A DNA stretch of 41,010 nucleotides from Kingella denitrificans ATCC 33394 (GTDB taxonomy: Bacteria > Pseudomonadota > Gammaproteobacteria > Burkholderiales > Neisseriaceae): contig NZ_GL870929.1 in assembly GCF_000190695.1 (NCBI RefSeq), positions 1,599,924 through 1,640,933 of the forward strand. The letters are read 5' to 3'. The position numbers were made by a program, and so were the translations under genes. This document shows, in pieces, positions 34,178 to 41,010 of the stretch; the stretch's first letter is position 1, and every line of letters begins with the position of its first letter. Under the pieces are notes generated by a model. The model worked only from the letters and a program-made list of their open reading frames with translations. It was not told the DNA's origin and did not search any database.

Positions 34178-34513
34178 CTATTCCGAGTCCAGTATTTCCC
34201 AGTCTTGTTCTCTGATTTCAATGTCTTGAGGAAATATCTGGCCGCGCGTTTGTTTGCTGTCGAACACGCGCAGGAATTCCGCCATTTCCTCCGGCGTTAT
34301 CGGGCTGTGGCTCAAATCATCGGGTGAAAAGCCTGGCGCATAAGGTTCGGCCGCTGCAAAAGCAGCCTGCACAAACAAATCGGCGCGTTCCTGTTGGAAT
34401 TTTTGCCATGATTCAAACAGCAAAGTTACCAACGCGGGATTGTGTTCGCAAAAGGCAGAAAGCTGCTGCGGCGAGGCTTGCAGCAGCCAGGACAAAGGTG
34501 TTGGAGTATTCAT
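34178..34513 (-). CDS. Hypothetical protein, 111 residues
   Basis: I do not recognise a family. The protein is soluble and helical, rich in A, E, F and P (SWLLQASPQQLSAFCEHNP; ITPEEMAEFLRVFD). A perfect DUS at 34360-34371 encodes AAFAAA-type sequence inside it. A GGTGG stretch lies just before the ATG. It is convergent with dnaE and divergent from the FimV-like gene. Composition fits the host. Confidence 0.65.
   Translation of the reverse strand: MNTPTPLSWLLQASPQQLSAFCEHNPALVTLLFESWQKFQQERADLFVQAAFAAAEPYAPGFSPDDLSHSPITPEEMAEFLRVFDSKQTRGQIFPQDIEIREQDWEILDSE
34360..34371 (+). repeat. DNA uptake sequence inside the 111-residue gene
   Basis: Perfect AAGCAGCCTGCA within coding sequence of the minus-strand gene. 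Confidence 0.85.
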
Positions 34514-34710
34514 AAAACCACCGTGTTAAATTTTGGAAAATCGCAACAAAAATCAAGCAAAATTGTAAGAGTTTGTATGTAAAGCTGTTGATTGTGTAGA
34601 TATGATGTTAAACTCACAAATTATTATATGTCGCCTTCCGGGCAACAATATCATAATAAGGAAGAAAACAGAATGAAAAAATCGTTTGATTTTTGTGTGA
34701 AGGGGGTTGT

Positions 34711-36138
34711 ATGGATGACCCGATAATGTTGGGACTGATTGCCATTTTGGTGATTGCAGTCGGCGTTGTTGCGATAATGGCCAGCCGAAAAAAAGCCGGT
34801 GCCGCCCAGTCGAACGACAAAACAAAACGCACTTCATCGAAAGCCAGAAGAGCGGCGGCCGTTGAAGCGGAAGATGACGAAGACCAGGAAGAGCAGGAAA
34901 ATCTGGACTGGGGTGTCGTTAAGAGCGCAAACGTGGTGGATGACACCAAGGTTTCTGTGCAGGACGTTGATGCCTTAACGGAATTTAATGTATACAAACA
35001 ATTCGGCTATTATGAGAAAGCAGCCGAATCGCTGTCGGACTATCTGGAGAAAACCAAAAAAGCAGATACGTCTTTGGTTTCGGAATTGGTCGGCCTGTGG
35101 ATTGAGGCCAAAAATCCCGATGCCGTTAACGATGCGTTGATGAAATACCAATCGCTGTTGAATAGAGAACAGATGGAAGGCTTTATTAAAGCCGGTTTGG
35201 CATTGGATCCGAACCATCTGGGCTTACGTGTGTTGGCGGAAAACAGCTTGGGTTGGAACGTGAAAAAAACCGCCGAGGAGATTGGCGAAAAAACGATTTC
35301 CCAAGCGCCGGAAGTTCCCAAAAAACAAGCACCTTCGTTCAAGAAGAAAACCCGCGATATTGCGCAAGATACAGCACCGCATCAACCGTTGGTTTTGGGC
35401 AATGCTGCGCTTAAAGGCATCAACAATGATGAAAAAGGTGCGGTTTTGGCCTTTATGGAGCCGGAGCAGGGTGTGAAATTGCTTAAAGATTCTTTGAGTT
35501 ATGATGCGGCAACCAAATATTTGAACATGGCGATTCGCCGGTCAAGAAAACCTGCGTCTTTGCTGATTGATGCACTGACTTTGGATTATCGTGCCAAAAA
35601 CATCAACGGCTTTGCTGGCCATCTGTGGAATTTGTATTACAGCCTTGGTCAATATGGTCGTCAGGTTAAGGAAAGAATGCTGGGTTGGGGGTATAGCCTT
35701 GGCCAGCATCCGGTGTTTGAACAGCTGGAATCCAACCCTAATGAACTTGCCTTAAAAGAAATAGGGATGCAGCAGGGATTTCTGGATGGCGGTAGTTTGA
35801 AGAAAGCTCGCTATCAGGCACTGGTTTCAGAGAAAGTTGAAGTCAATAAAGAACCGCGTACAGCAGTTGAGCGTATTCTGAAAGAAGTAGATTCGTTGCT
35901 GATGTACGGACAATTGGAAAGCGCGATGGAGTTGCTGGAGCAATCCATTACAGAACATCCGCAAGAATCGCAGTTGTATATTGTATTGTTTGATTTGTAT
36001 GAGCGCGCCGAAGAATGGGGTCGTTTGGAGGATATGTTGGTAGACTTGCGTTCACAAGTACAAACATTGCCAGAGGAAGTGGTGTTGGCTATGAGCCAAT
36101 TGCTGCAACGGTTTAATAATGGTTCATTTGGACATTGA
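34711..36138 (+). CDS. Membrane-anchored TPR protein, FimV-like
   Basis: The protein has 475 residues. One N-terminal membrane helix (about 5-25: IMLGLIAILVIAVGVVAIMA) is followed by a basic stretch, an acidic linker (EDDEDQEEQEN) and helical TPR-like repeats, including a C-terminal one (LLMYGQLESAMELLEQSI ... QLYIVLFDLYERAEEW) like the FimV C-terminal motif. The ATG at 34711 has GAAGGGGG upstream. It is the first of five genes on the same strand with short gaps. FimV-like proteins act in type IV pilus function and polarity in other bacteria; here that role is inferred. The downstream GTPase and roadblock genes support a motility or surface regulation role. Confidence 0.65.
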   Translation: MDDPIMLGLIAILVIAVGVVAIMASRKKAGAAQSNDKTKRTSSKARRAAAVEAEDDEDQEEQENLDWGVVKSANVVDDTKVSVQDVDALTEFNVYKQFGYYEKAAESLSDYLEKTKKADTSLVSELVGLWIEAKNPDAVNDALMKYQSLLNREQMEGFIKAGLALDPNHLGLRVLAENSLGWNVKKTAEEIGEKTISQAPEVPKKQAPSFKKKTRDIAQDTAPHQPLVLGNAALKGINNDEKGAVLAFMEPEQGVKLLKDSLSYDAATKYLNMAIRRSRKPASLLIDALTLDYRAKNINGFAGHLWNLYYSLGQYGRQVKERMLGWGYSLGQHPVFEQLESNPNELALKEIGMQQGFLDGGSLKKARYQALVSEKVEVNKEPRTAVERILKEVDSLLMYGQLESAMELLEQSITEHPQESQLYIVLFDLYERAEEWGRLEDMLVDLRSQVQTLPEEVVLAMSQLLQRFNNGSFGH

Positions 36139-36143
36139 AAATA

Positions 36144-37283
36144 ATGATAAATAATAATTTACCACAAGTGAAAACGGTGAAGTTGTTGTTTGTTGCAGTA
36201 GATGAACAACAGCAAGCTATGTTCAATATGGCGTTCAAGATGCACAACACGACCAACTATCAGGTGGTGGATGCTGCATCTGGCGAGAAACCCGAATTGG
36301 TAATTGTTGATGGTGATACATCGGCAGGTGTTACAGCTTGGCATAAGGCCAAAGGTGTTTATGAGGGTAGTGTGGTTGTGTTTTTCTCAAAATCACCACC
36401 TCCTGTAACCGCGCCATATTTGTCTAAACCTATCAAATTCGATACGCTGTTCTTAAGTTTGCGTAACTTGATGCAGGGCAATGGTGTGTGGGTTGTTAAT
36501 TCTTCCAGTTCATCCGCCCATTCATCTACCACACCTGCTGCGCGAACAGCTGGAACGGCGACTACTCATAGTCCTGTTTCGCATCACCGCGCGAGTGAAA
36601 TCACGATTCCACGTTTTGATCCAAACGTGGGTTTGTTGGGGGCGTTTAGAGAAGTGCTTGCCCAACAACGCAACGCCGCTATTTTGATCGATGACAAACC
36701 GGTTTTGGCTGTTTTTTCCAATATCCAGCAAGTTTGGGTTGCGGTAGATTCCGAGCAATTAAAAGCATACTGCCGACAAGGTCATGTCAATGTTAAAATT
36801 AAACAAATTCCTGATGACAGTAATGTTCAGGAACGCGTTAATGCAACAGTTACGTCATGCATGTGGCAAGTTGGCCTTTGGACTGCGAACGGTCGTTTGG
36901 TTCAGCCGATTAACCCAAATACGGTATTTAAATTAAAAAGCTGGCCCAATTTGACACGATTGGCCCCAGTGCCGGAGTCTATGCGGTTGTCTGCTTTCTT
37001 GACCAAAACAGCAGTCAGCTTAAATATGCTGTATAAATTGATGCCATTAGAGATGGCTGATATTTTGAATTATATTGCGGCTACTTATTTGACAGATTAC
37101 TTGGAAATTACGCAACAGGTGAAAGAAGATACGGCAAACGGACATTCTGCCACTCAAGCAACTGTGAGTACGCATACTCACGCTGCCCAGCGTTCCGAAC
37201 AAGAGCAGGCTGCACAACCTCAGCAAGCGCAAAAATCAGGTGGCTTACTTGGTCGCTTAATGAAGAAACTGTTGAATAAATAA
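36144..37283 (+). CDS. Receiver-like protein with C-terminal regulatory domain
   Basis: The protein has 379 residues. Residues about 8-115 resemble a degenerate response-regulator receiver (VKLLFVAVDEQ, PELVIVDGDTS, SVVVFFSK, YLSKPIKFDTLFLSL), with the alternation of strands and the late lysine preserved. A serine/threonine-rich linker (about 115-145) leads to a second domain (about 150-320) without a known match, and the tail ends GGLLGRLMKKLLNK, a possible amphipathic helix. The ATG is five bases after the previous stop; a TTG at 36135 is an alternative that would overlap. No clear ribosome binding site. A role with the GTPase is inferred from position. Confidence 0.55.
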   Translation: MINNNLPQVKTVKLLFVAVDEQQQAMFNMAFKMHNTTNYQVVDAASGEKPELVIVDGDTSAGVTAWHKAKGVYEGSVVVFFSKSPPPVTAPYLSKPIKFDTLFLSLRNLMQGNGVWVVNSSSSSAHSSTTPAARTAGTATTHSPVSHHRASEITIPRFDPNVGLLGAFREVLAQQRNAAILIDDKPVLAVFSNIQQVWVAVDSEQLKAYCRQGHVNVKIKQIPDDSNVQERVNATVTSCMWQVGLWTANGRLVQPINPNTVFKLKSWPNLTRLAPVPESMRLSAFLTKTAVSLNMLYKLMPLEMADILNYIAATYLTDYLEITQQVKEDTANGHSATQATVSTHTHAAQRSEQEQAAQPQQAQKSGGLLGRLMKKLLNK

Positions 37284-37304
37284 TGAAATAAGGTGTTTGC
37301 TATT

Positions 37305-37841
37305 ATGATAGAAAATAAAATTATTTTTACGGGGCCTGTGGGCGTTGGTAAAACAACGGCGATTGCCGCGCTGTCTGATGAACCGCCGGTACAAACTGAT
37401 GCTAGCGCATCTGATATGACGGCTGTGCGTAAAGGTTATACCACGGTAGCGATGGATTATGGTCTTATTCAATTGGATGAAAATACAAAAATCCACCTTT
37501 ACGGTACCCCTGGACAAGAGCGTTTTGACTTCATGTGGGATATTTTGAGTCAGGGCAGTATGGGTTTGATTTTGCTGCTGGATAATACGCGTGGCAATCC
37601 ATTGAAAGACTTGAAATTCTTCTTGGATTCATTTGCGGACTTGCTGAAAACAGCTCCCGTAGTTGTCGGCGTTACGAAAATGGATATTCGTGCGGTGCCT
37701 GGTGTTGAAGTGTATCAAAAGTATTTGGCACAGCATGGCTTGAATGTTCCTGTTTTCGAAATTGATGCGCGTAACGAAGATGATGTAAAACAATTGGTAA
37801 CAGCAATGCTGTTCCAGATTGACCCACGCCTAGAGGTATAA
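37305..37841 (+). CDS. MglA-like small GTPase
   Basis: The protein has 178 residues of the Ras-like type found in bacteria (COG2229). Walker A is GPVGVGKT (10-17), switch II region is YGTPGQERFDFMW (about 66-78), and the base-recognition motif is TKMD near 126. The DxxG aspartate is replaced, as often in MglA-type proteins. The start at 37305 has AAGGTG nine bases upstream. The next gene follows one base after the stop. Roadblock proteins downstream are the known type of partner or activator for such GTPases (MglB in motility). Likely a switch controlling localisation or pilus activity. Confidence 0.85.
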   Translation: MIENKIIFTGPVGVGKTTAIAALSDEPPVQTDASASDMTAVRKGYTTVAMDYGLIQLDENTKIHLYGTPGQERFDFMWDILSQGSMGLILLLDNTRGNPLKDLKFFLDSFADLLKTAPVVVGVTKMDIRAVPGVEVYQKYLAQHGLNVPVFEIDARNEDDVKQLVTAMLFQIDPRLEV

Positions 37842-37842
37842 T

Positions 37843-38502
37843 ATGGAATCGACTCTTTCCTTACAAACCAATTTATATCCACATATCACACCTGCGGGCG
37901 CATTTTATGCCATTGCAAATAAAAGCAGCAGCGCCAGCCGAACTCTATTGGCCAATATTCTGAGTTCTGGACGCAGTGAGCCGATTACGCCGGAAAAATT
38001 GCTGCAATGGGCGGAAACTGATGATTTGGATACTGCGCTGAATTTGTTGTACCGCCTTCAGCGATTGGAGTTTTTGTATGGTGCTGAAACACCTGTGGAA
38101 TTTCCAAAATTGGACGATGATACGTTGGTTAATCTGCTGTCGCATATGTCGGATAGCCAAAAAGCATTGCTGATTGACCAAGATGGTTTCTATTTTGCTA
38201 ACTCTGGTTTTAATCACGAAGCGGCAGAAGAGGTGGCTATTTTGGCGAGTGAAGCGATTCGGTTGTCTGAACGTCATGCGCTTTTGATTAAAAACAATTT
38301 GAATATTTATCAAAATGCATGGGGTTTGTGTGACCCCACTGGCCAGAGCGAACTAACATTCTTCCCGATTTATATCAATGATGCCAAGTATATTTTGGTG
38401 ACGGGTGGAACGCCGCAGTTGCATAAAGAGGCTTTCGTTTCTTTGGTTTACGCGCTCTATCAAACGGCGGATGCTGCCGCGAGCTTAGGCACAACATTTT
38501 AA
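37843..38502 (+). CDS. Protein of GTPase/roadblock cluster, 219 residues
   Basis: The N-terminal half looks like a winged-helix or small helical domain (TPEKLLQWAETDDLDTALNL). The C-terminal half has the strand-helix layout of a roadblock domain (SQKALLIDQDGFYFANSGF, EEVAILASEAIRL, ILVTGGTPQLHKEAFVSLVY). AGAGGT precedes the ATG. It lies one base after the GTPase gene and 19 bases before the next roadblock gene, so co-expression is likely. Function unknown beyond that. Confidence 0.6.
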   Translation: MESTLSLQTNLYPHITPAGAFYAIANKSSSASRTLLANILSSGRSEPITPEKLLQWAETDDLDTALNLLYRLQRLEFLYGAETPVEFPKLDDDTLVNLLSHMSDSQKALLIDQDGFYFANSGFNHEAAEEVAILASEAIRLSERHALLIKNNLNIYQNAWGLCDPTGQSELTFFPIYINDAKYILVTGGTPQLHKEAFVSLVYALYQTADAAASLGTTF

Positions 38503-38521
38503 AAAATAGGAAATAGAAAAA

Positions 38522-38887
38522 ATGCATGAACAACTTTTAACTTCTGTACTCAGTGATTTAAATCGCTCATCTATAGATATTACCGCTTCTGCCGTAATTT
38601 CCACCGATGGTCTGCCTATTGCCCACATCTTGCCCAATAATGTTGATGCCGACCGCGTTGGTGCGATGTCTGCCGCTTTGTTGGCGTTGGGTAACCGGAC
38701 GATTCATGAATTGTTGTGCGGCGAATTGGAACAGGTTATCGTGAAAGGCACGGCCGGTTATACTTTGCTTATCCAAGCGGGTGGCTCTCACGTTCTGTGC
38801 TTAACTGCAAAAGAAAGTGCGAAACTGGGCTTGATTTTGTTGGATGCCCGTCGCGCGGCACGCAGCGTTGTGGATATCACTAAATAA
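38522..38887 (+). CDS. Roadblock/LC7-domain protein (MglB-like)
   Basis: The protein has 121 residues and is a single roadblock domain: a first helix, then ITASAVISTDGLPIAHILP, the central helix with RVGAMSAALLALGNRTIHEL, and strands QVIVKG and YTLLIQAG. Such proteins bind and regulate MglA-like GTPases. AGGAAA lies upstream of the ATG. It is the last gene of the five-gene cluster; no terminator is evident before the tRNA promoter. Confidence 0.85.
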   Translation: MHEQLLTSVLSDLNRSSIDITASAVISTDGLPIAHILPNNVDADRVGAMSAALLALGNRTIHELLCGELEQVIVKGTAGYTLLIQAGGSHVLCLTAKESAKLGLILLDARRAARSVVDITK

Positions 38888-38890
38888 TAT

Positions 38891-38919
38891 TTGACGGTAT
38901 TCTGAAAACGTGGTTTAAT
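38891..38919 (+). promoter_or_regulatory. Promoter of tRNA-Phe
   Basis: TTGACG (38891-38896) and TTTAAT (38914-38919) have the ideal 17-base spacing, 13 bases before the tRNA. Confidence 0.7.
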
Positions 38920-38932
38920 CGCCAACTCATTT

Positions 38933-39008
38933 GGCCAGATAGCTCAGTTGGTAGAGCAACGGATTGAAAATCCGTGTGTCGGCAGTTCGATCCTGCCTCT
39001 GGCCACCA
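38933..39008 (+). tRNA. tRNA-Phe (GAA), CCA encoded
   Basis: A 76-base cloverleaf with acceptor GGCCAGA/TCTGGCC, D-loop AGTTGGTA, anticodon loop TTGAAAA (anticodon GAA), T-loop TTCGATC and an encoded CCA end. All stems pair. Confidence 0.97.
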
Positions 39009-39013
39009 GACAA

Positions 39014-39048
39014 CAGCCCAAGCATTTATTTTGCTTGGGCTGATTTTT
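39014..39048 (+). terminator. Terminator after tRNA-Phe
   Basis: An 11-bp stem CAGCCCAAGCA/TGCTTGGGCTG followed by a run of T at 39044-39048. Confidence 0.9.
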
Positions 39049-39074
39049 ATGCGCAGACATTACAAATATCAAGG

Positions 39075-39122
39075 TGCAGGCTGCTTTTCGATGTCAAACT
39101 GGTCGTTAAAAAGCAGCCTGCA
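39075..39122 (-). terminator. Inverted DUS pair after recJ
   Basis: TGCAGGCTGCTT (39075-39086) and AAGCAGCCTGCA (39111-39122) form a stem-loop two bases beyond the recJ stop on the minus strand. Confidence 0.75.
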
Positions 39123-39124
39123 CT

Positions 39125-40834
39125 TCATGTAACCGGCTCCCAATAATCTACATATAGTTGCAATTCTTCGTTGCCGCGCCACTCGTTCACCGTTGGCCGG
39201 TACACGATATGGATTTTCTCCGGCAAAGAGACATCGCACCGCCAAAACATCGCTTCAAATTCGCGGCCTTCTTTGCGTAGCCATGCTTTGGTGTGCTTCT
39301 TGTCCGCACCCATCGGCTGTTGGCGCAGCACGGAAAACTCATCGTGAAACGAAGGAGCAGGGAAACCTTGCCCCCAAACCTGTCCGTTCAGTAAATGTGC
39401 GTGTTCCAGTGTAATATCGCTGGCGTGCAGGTTGCCATCGGTCAAATAGGTCTGCGCCAAAGTGTCTTCATCCACCCATTCACGTACCACCTGCTCGAAA
39501 ATCGTACAAAATTCTTCAAACCGATGTGCATGCATGGTCAGGCCGGCTGCCATCGCATGGCCGCCAAATTTGATAATCATATCGGGGCAGCGTTTGGCGA
39601 CGCTGTCCAGCACATCGCGCAAATGCACGCCGGTAATCGAACGGCCTGAGCCACGGATTTCGCCGTCATCCGAAGGCGCAAAGACAAATGTCGGGCGATA
39701 AAAGCGCTCTTTCAGGCGGCTGGCGACAATGCCGACCACGCCTTGGTGGAAATCTTCGTGAAAGACCGCCAGTGTGGTTTGCTGCTCCGGCAATTCGCTC
39801 GGACATAAGGCCAACACGTTTTGCAGCATATCCTGTTCGATTTCTTGGCGGGTTTGGTTTAATTGATTGAGTTCATGAGCCATTTGCTGTGCGCTGTCCA
39901 AATTGTCGGACAAGAGGCAATGAATCCCCAGGCTCATGTCGTCCAAACGGCCGGCCGCGTTAATGCGTGGTCCCAACGCGAAACCCATATCGAATGGCTG
40001 TGCTTTGCGTGCGTCGCGCCGAGCCTCTTGGAACAGGGCCTGTATGCCGAACGACATTTTGCCTGCGCGGATGCGTTTCAGCCCTTGCGACACCAAAATC
40101 CGATTGTTGTGGTCGAGCGGCACGACATCGGCCACCGTACCTAACGCCACCAAGTCCAATAGCAAATCCAGTTTGGGTTCCGGCAATCCTGCATGAAACC
40201 AGCCGCGCTGGCGCAATTCGGCACGCAGGGCAATCAGCACGTAAAAGATTACGCCGACACCCGCCAGATTTTTACTGGGAAAGGTACAACCGCGCTGGTT
40301 GGGGTTCACAATCAAACAGTTGGGCACATGAGAACCAGCGTGGTGGTGGTCGGTCACAATGGTGTCGATGCCCCATTGCCGTGCACGCTCCACGCCGTCG
40401 TGGCTGGAAATGCCGTTATCCACGGTCAGAATCAGTTGTGCACCCAAATCATGCGCGATGTCTGCCAATTCGGGTGTCAGCCCGTAGCCGTGTTCGAAGC
40501 GGTTGGGCACAAAAAAATCAACCGTTGCGCCCATGCTTTGCAAACCTTTGATGCCGACAGAGCAGGCGGTTGCACCATCGGCATCATAATCGGCAATAAT
40601 CAGGATTTTTTCATTCTGTTCGATAGCCTGGGCCAAACGTTGGGCGGCGGCGACACAGTTGGTTAGCTGGGTGTAGGGGATGAGACGGTTCAGGGCATCA
40701 TCCAGTTCATCAGCGGAATGCACCTGGCGGGACGCATAAAGTTGCGCCAATAAGGGCGGCGCCCCTTTTTCCTGAAGAGCTTGTTGAATAGCGTTATCAA
40801 TCTCGCGTGTTGCAATATGTTTGACCAAAGCCAT
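39125..40834 (-). CDS. recJ: Single-strand-specific exonuclease RecJ
   Basis: The protein has 569 residues, normal for RecJ. It degrades single-stranded DNA 5' to 3' in recombination and mismatch repair. The DHH phosphoesterase core is complete: IADYDADGATA (D82, D84, D86), VDNGIS (D139) and TDHHH (D162, H163, H164). The DHHA1-type region has IKFGGHAMAAGL with GGHAMA. A C-terminal OB-like domain follows. The start is MALVKHIATR; no ribosome binding site is seen, and a one-mismatch DUS lies just upstream at 40843-40854. Single-gene unit. Confidence 0.97.
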   Translation of the reverse strand: MALVKHIATREIDNAIQQALQEKGAPPLLAQLYASRQVHSADELDDALNRLIPYTQLTNCVAAAQRLAQAIEQNEKILIIADYDADGATACSVGIKGLQSMGATVDFFVPNRFEHGYGLTPELADIAHDLGAQLILTVDNGISSHDGVERARQWGIDTIVTDHHHAGSHVPNCLIVNPNQRGCTFPSKNLAGVGVIFYVLIALRAELRQRGWFHAGLPEPKLDLLLDLVALGTVADVVPLDHNNRILVSQGLKRIRAGKMSFGIQALFQEARRDARKAQPFDMGFALGPRINAAGRLDDMSLGIHCLLSDNLDSAQQMAHELNQLNQTRQEIEQDMLQNVLALCPSELPEQQTTLAVFHEDFHQGVVGIVASRLKERFYRPTFVFAPSDDGEIRGSGRSITGVHLRDVLDSVAKRCPDMIIKFGGHAMAAGLTMHAHRFEEFCTIFEQVVREWVDEDTLAQTYLTDGNLHASDITLEHAHLLNGQVWGQGFPAPSFHDEFSVLRQQPMGADKKHTKAWLRKEGREFEAMFWRCDVSLPEKIHIVYRPTVNEWRGNEELQLYVDYWEPVT

Positions 40835-40842
40835 AGTTTAAA

Positions 40843-40934
40843 AAGCAGCCTGTACAATAAAAATCACGATATTCGCACCGACAAAAGCGAAATGCAAGTG
40901 TTTAAACATCATGAATTCAATGTGCAGGCTGCTT
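40843..40934. repeat. Two DUS upstream of recJ, one imperfect
   Basis: AAGCAGCCTGTA (40843-40854, one mismatch) faces the perfect inverse at 40923-40934. The 76 bases reaching the window edge after it hold no gene that I can support. Confidence 0.7.
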
Positions 40935-41010
40935 TTTTGTATATCAAATCAATGTGGGCATTTATAATCCGACAAAAAACGTCAGTCCATCCGTCGAAAT
41001 GCCCCAAAAC

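Overview
This window looks like a chromosome segment of a Neisseriaceae bacterium, most probably Kingella or a close relative. The evidence is a neisserial trimeric porin whose mature protein starts DVILYG, and dense copies of the 12-mer AAGCAGCCTGCA (often as inverted pairs acting as terminators) from about 26.9 kb to the right end. This matches a DNA uptake sequence (DUS) dialect that I associate from memory with Kingella. I saw no perfect copy of the 12-mer in the first 26.9 kb, so the left two thirds reads as acquired DNA.

Layout. Positions 1-1961 are a mosaic left edge: the 3' end of a small coiled-coil protein gene, a second diverged copy of that gene end, an intact IS1016-type element with a perfect 8-bp target duplication, a 93-bp inverted-repeat element, a 181-bp IS1106-like miniature element, and a hairpin that could terminate the large operon. 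Positions 1962-24753 hold one minus-strand operon of 15 genes, most of them overlapping by 1-11 bases. In transcription order they are: SNase-fold small protein, vWA protein, WXG100-like protein, coiled-coil protein with a PD-(D/E)XK nuclease end, two small helical proteins, FtsK/HerA-type ATPase, CARF-nuclease, second vWA protein, PP2C phosphatase, protein kinase with zinc ribbon, Upf1-like SF1 helicase, HEPN-motif protein, coiled-coil McrB-type GTPase, and a 1351-residue protein with two cold-shock domains and a DUF2357/McrC-like N-terminus. Positions 24.9-26.6 kb are a decayed right edge: a helix-turn-helix remnant, a degenerate IS3-family element and a 5'-truncated MarR gene.

The operon is the main object of interest. 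The vWA/PP2C/kinase set matches the described TerY-P triad. The coiled-coil McrB GTPase, Upf1-like helicase, HEPN protein and cold-shock/DUF2357 protein resemble CoCoNuT-type (coiled-coil nuclease tandem) relatives of type IV restriction. The CARF-nuclease suggests a nucleotide second messenger, but no cyclase is visible nearby. The FtsK-WXG-coiled-coil-nuclease module resembles type VII secretion gene content, yet the ATPase has no visible membrane segment. My inference is a phospho-regulated, multi-nuclease anti-invader system aimed at nucleic acid, probably RNA or RNA plus DNA. Its full composition may be undescribed.

From 26.9 kb on the gene content is core: a small conserved hypothetical, murJ, porin, dnaE, a second small hypothetical, a five-gene cluster (FimV-like membrane protein, receiver-like protein, MglA-like GTPase, wHTH/roadblock-like protein, roadblock protein), tRNA-Phe(GAA) and recJ.
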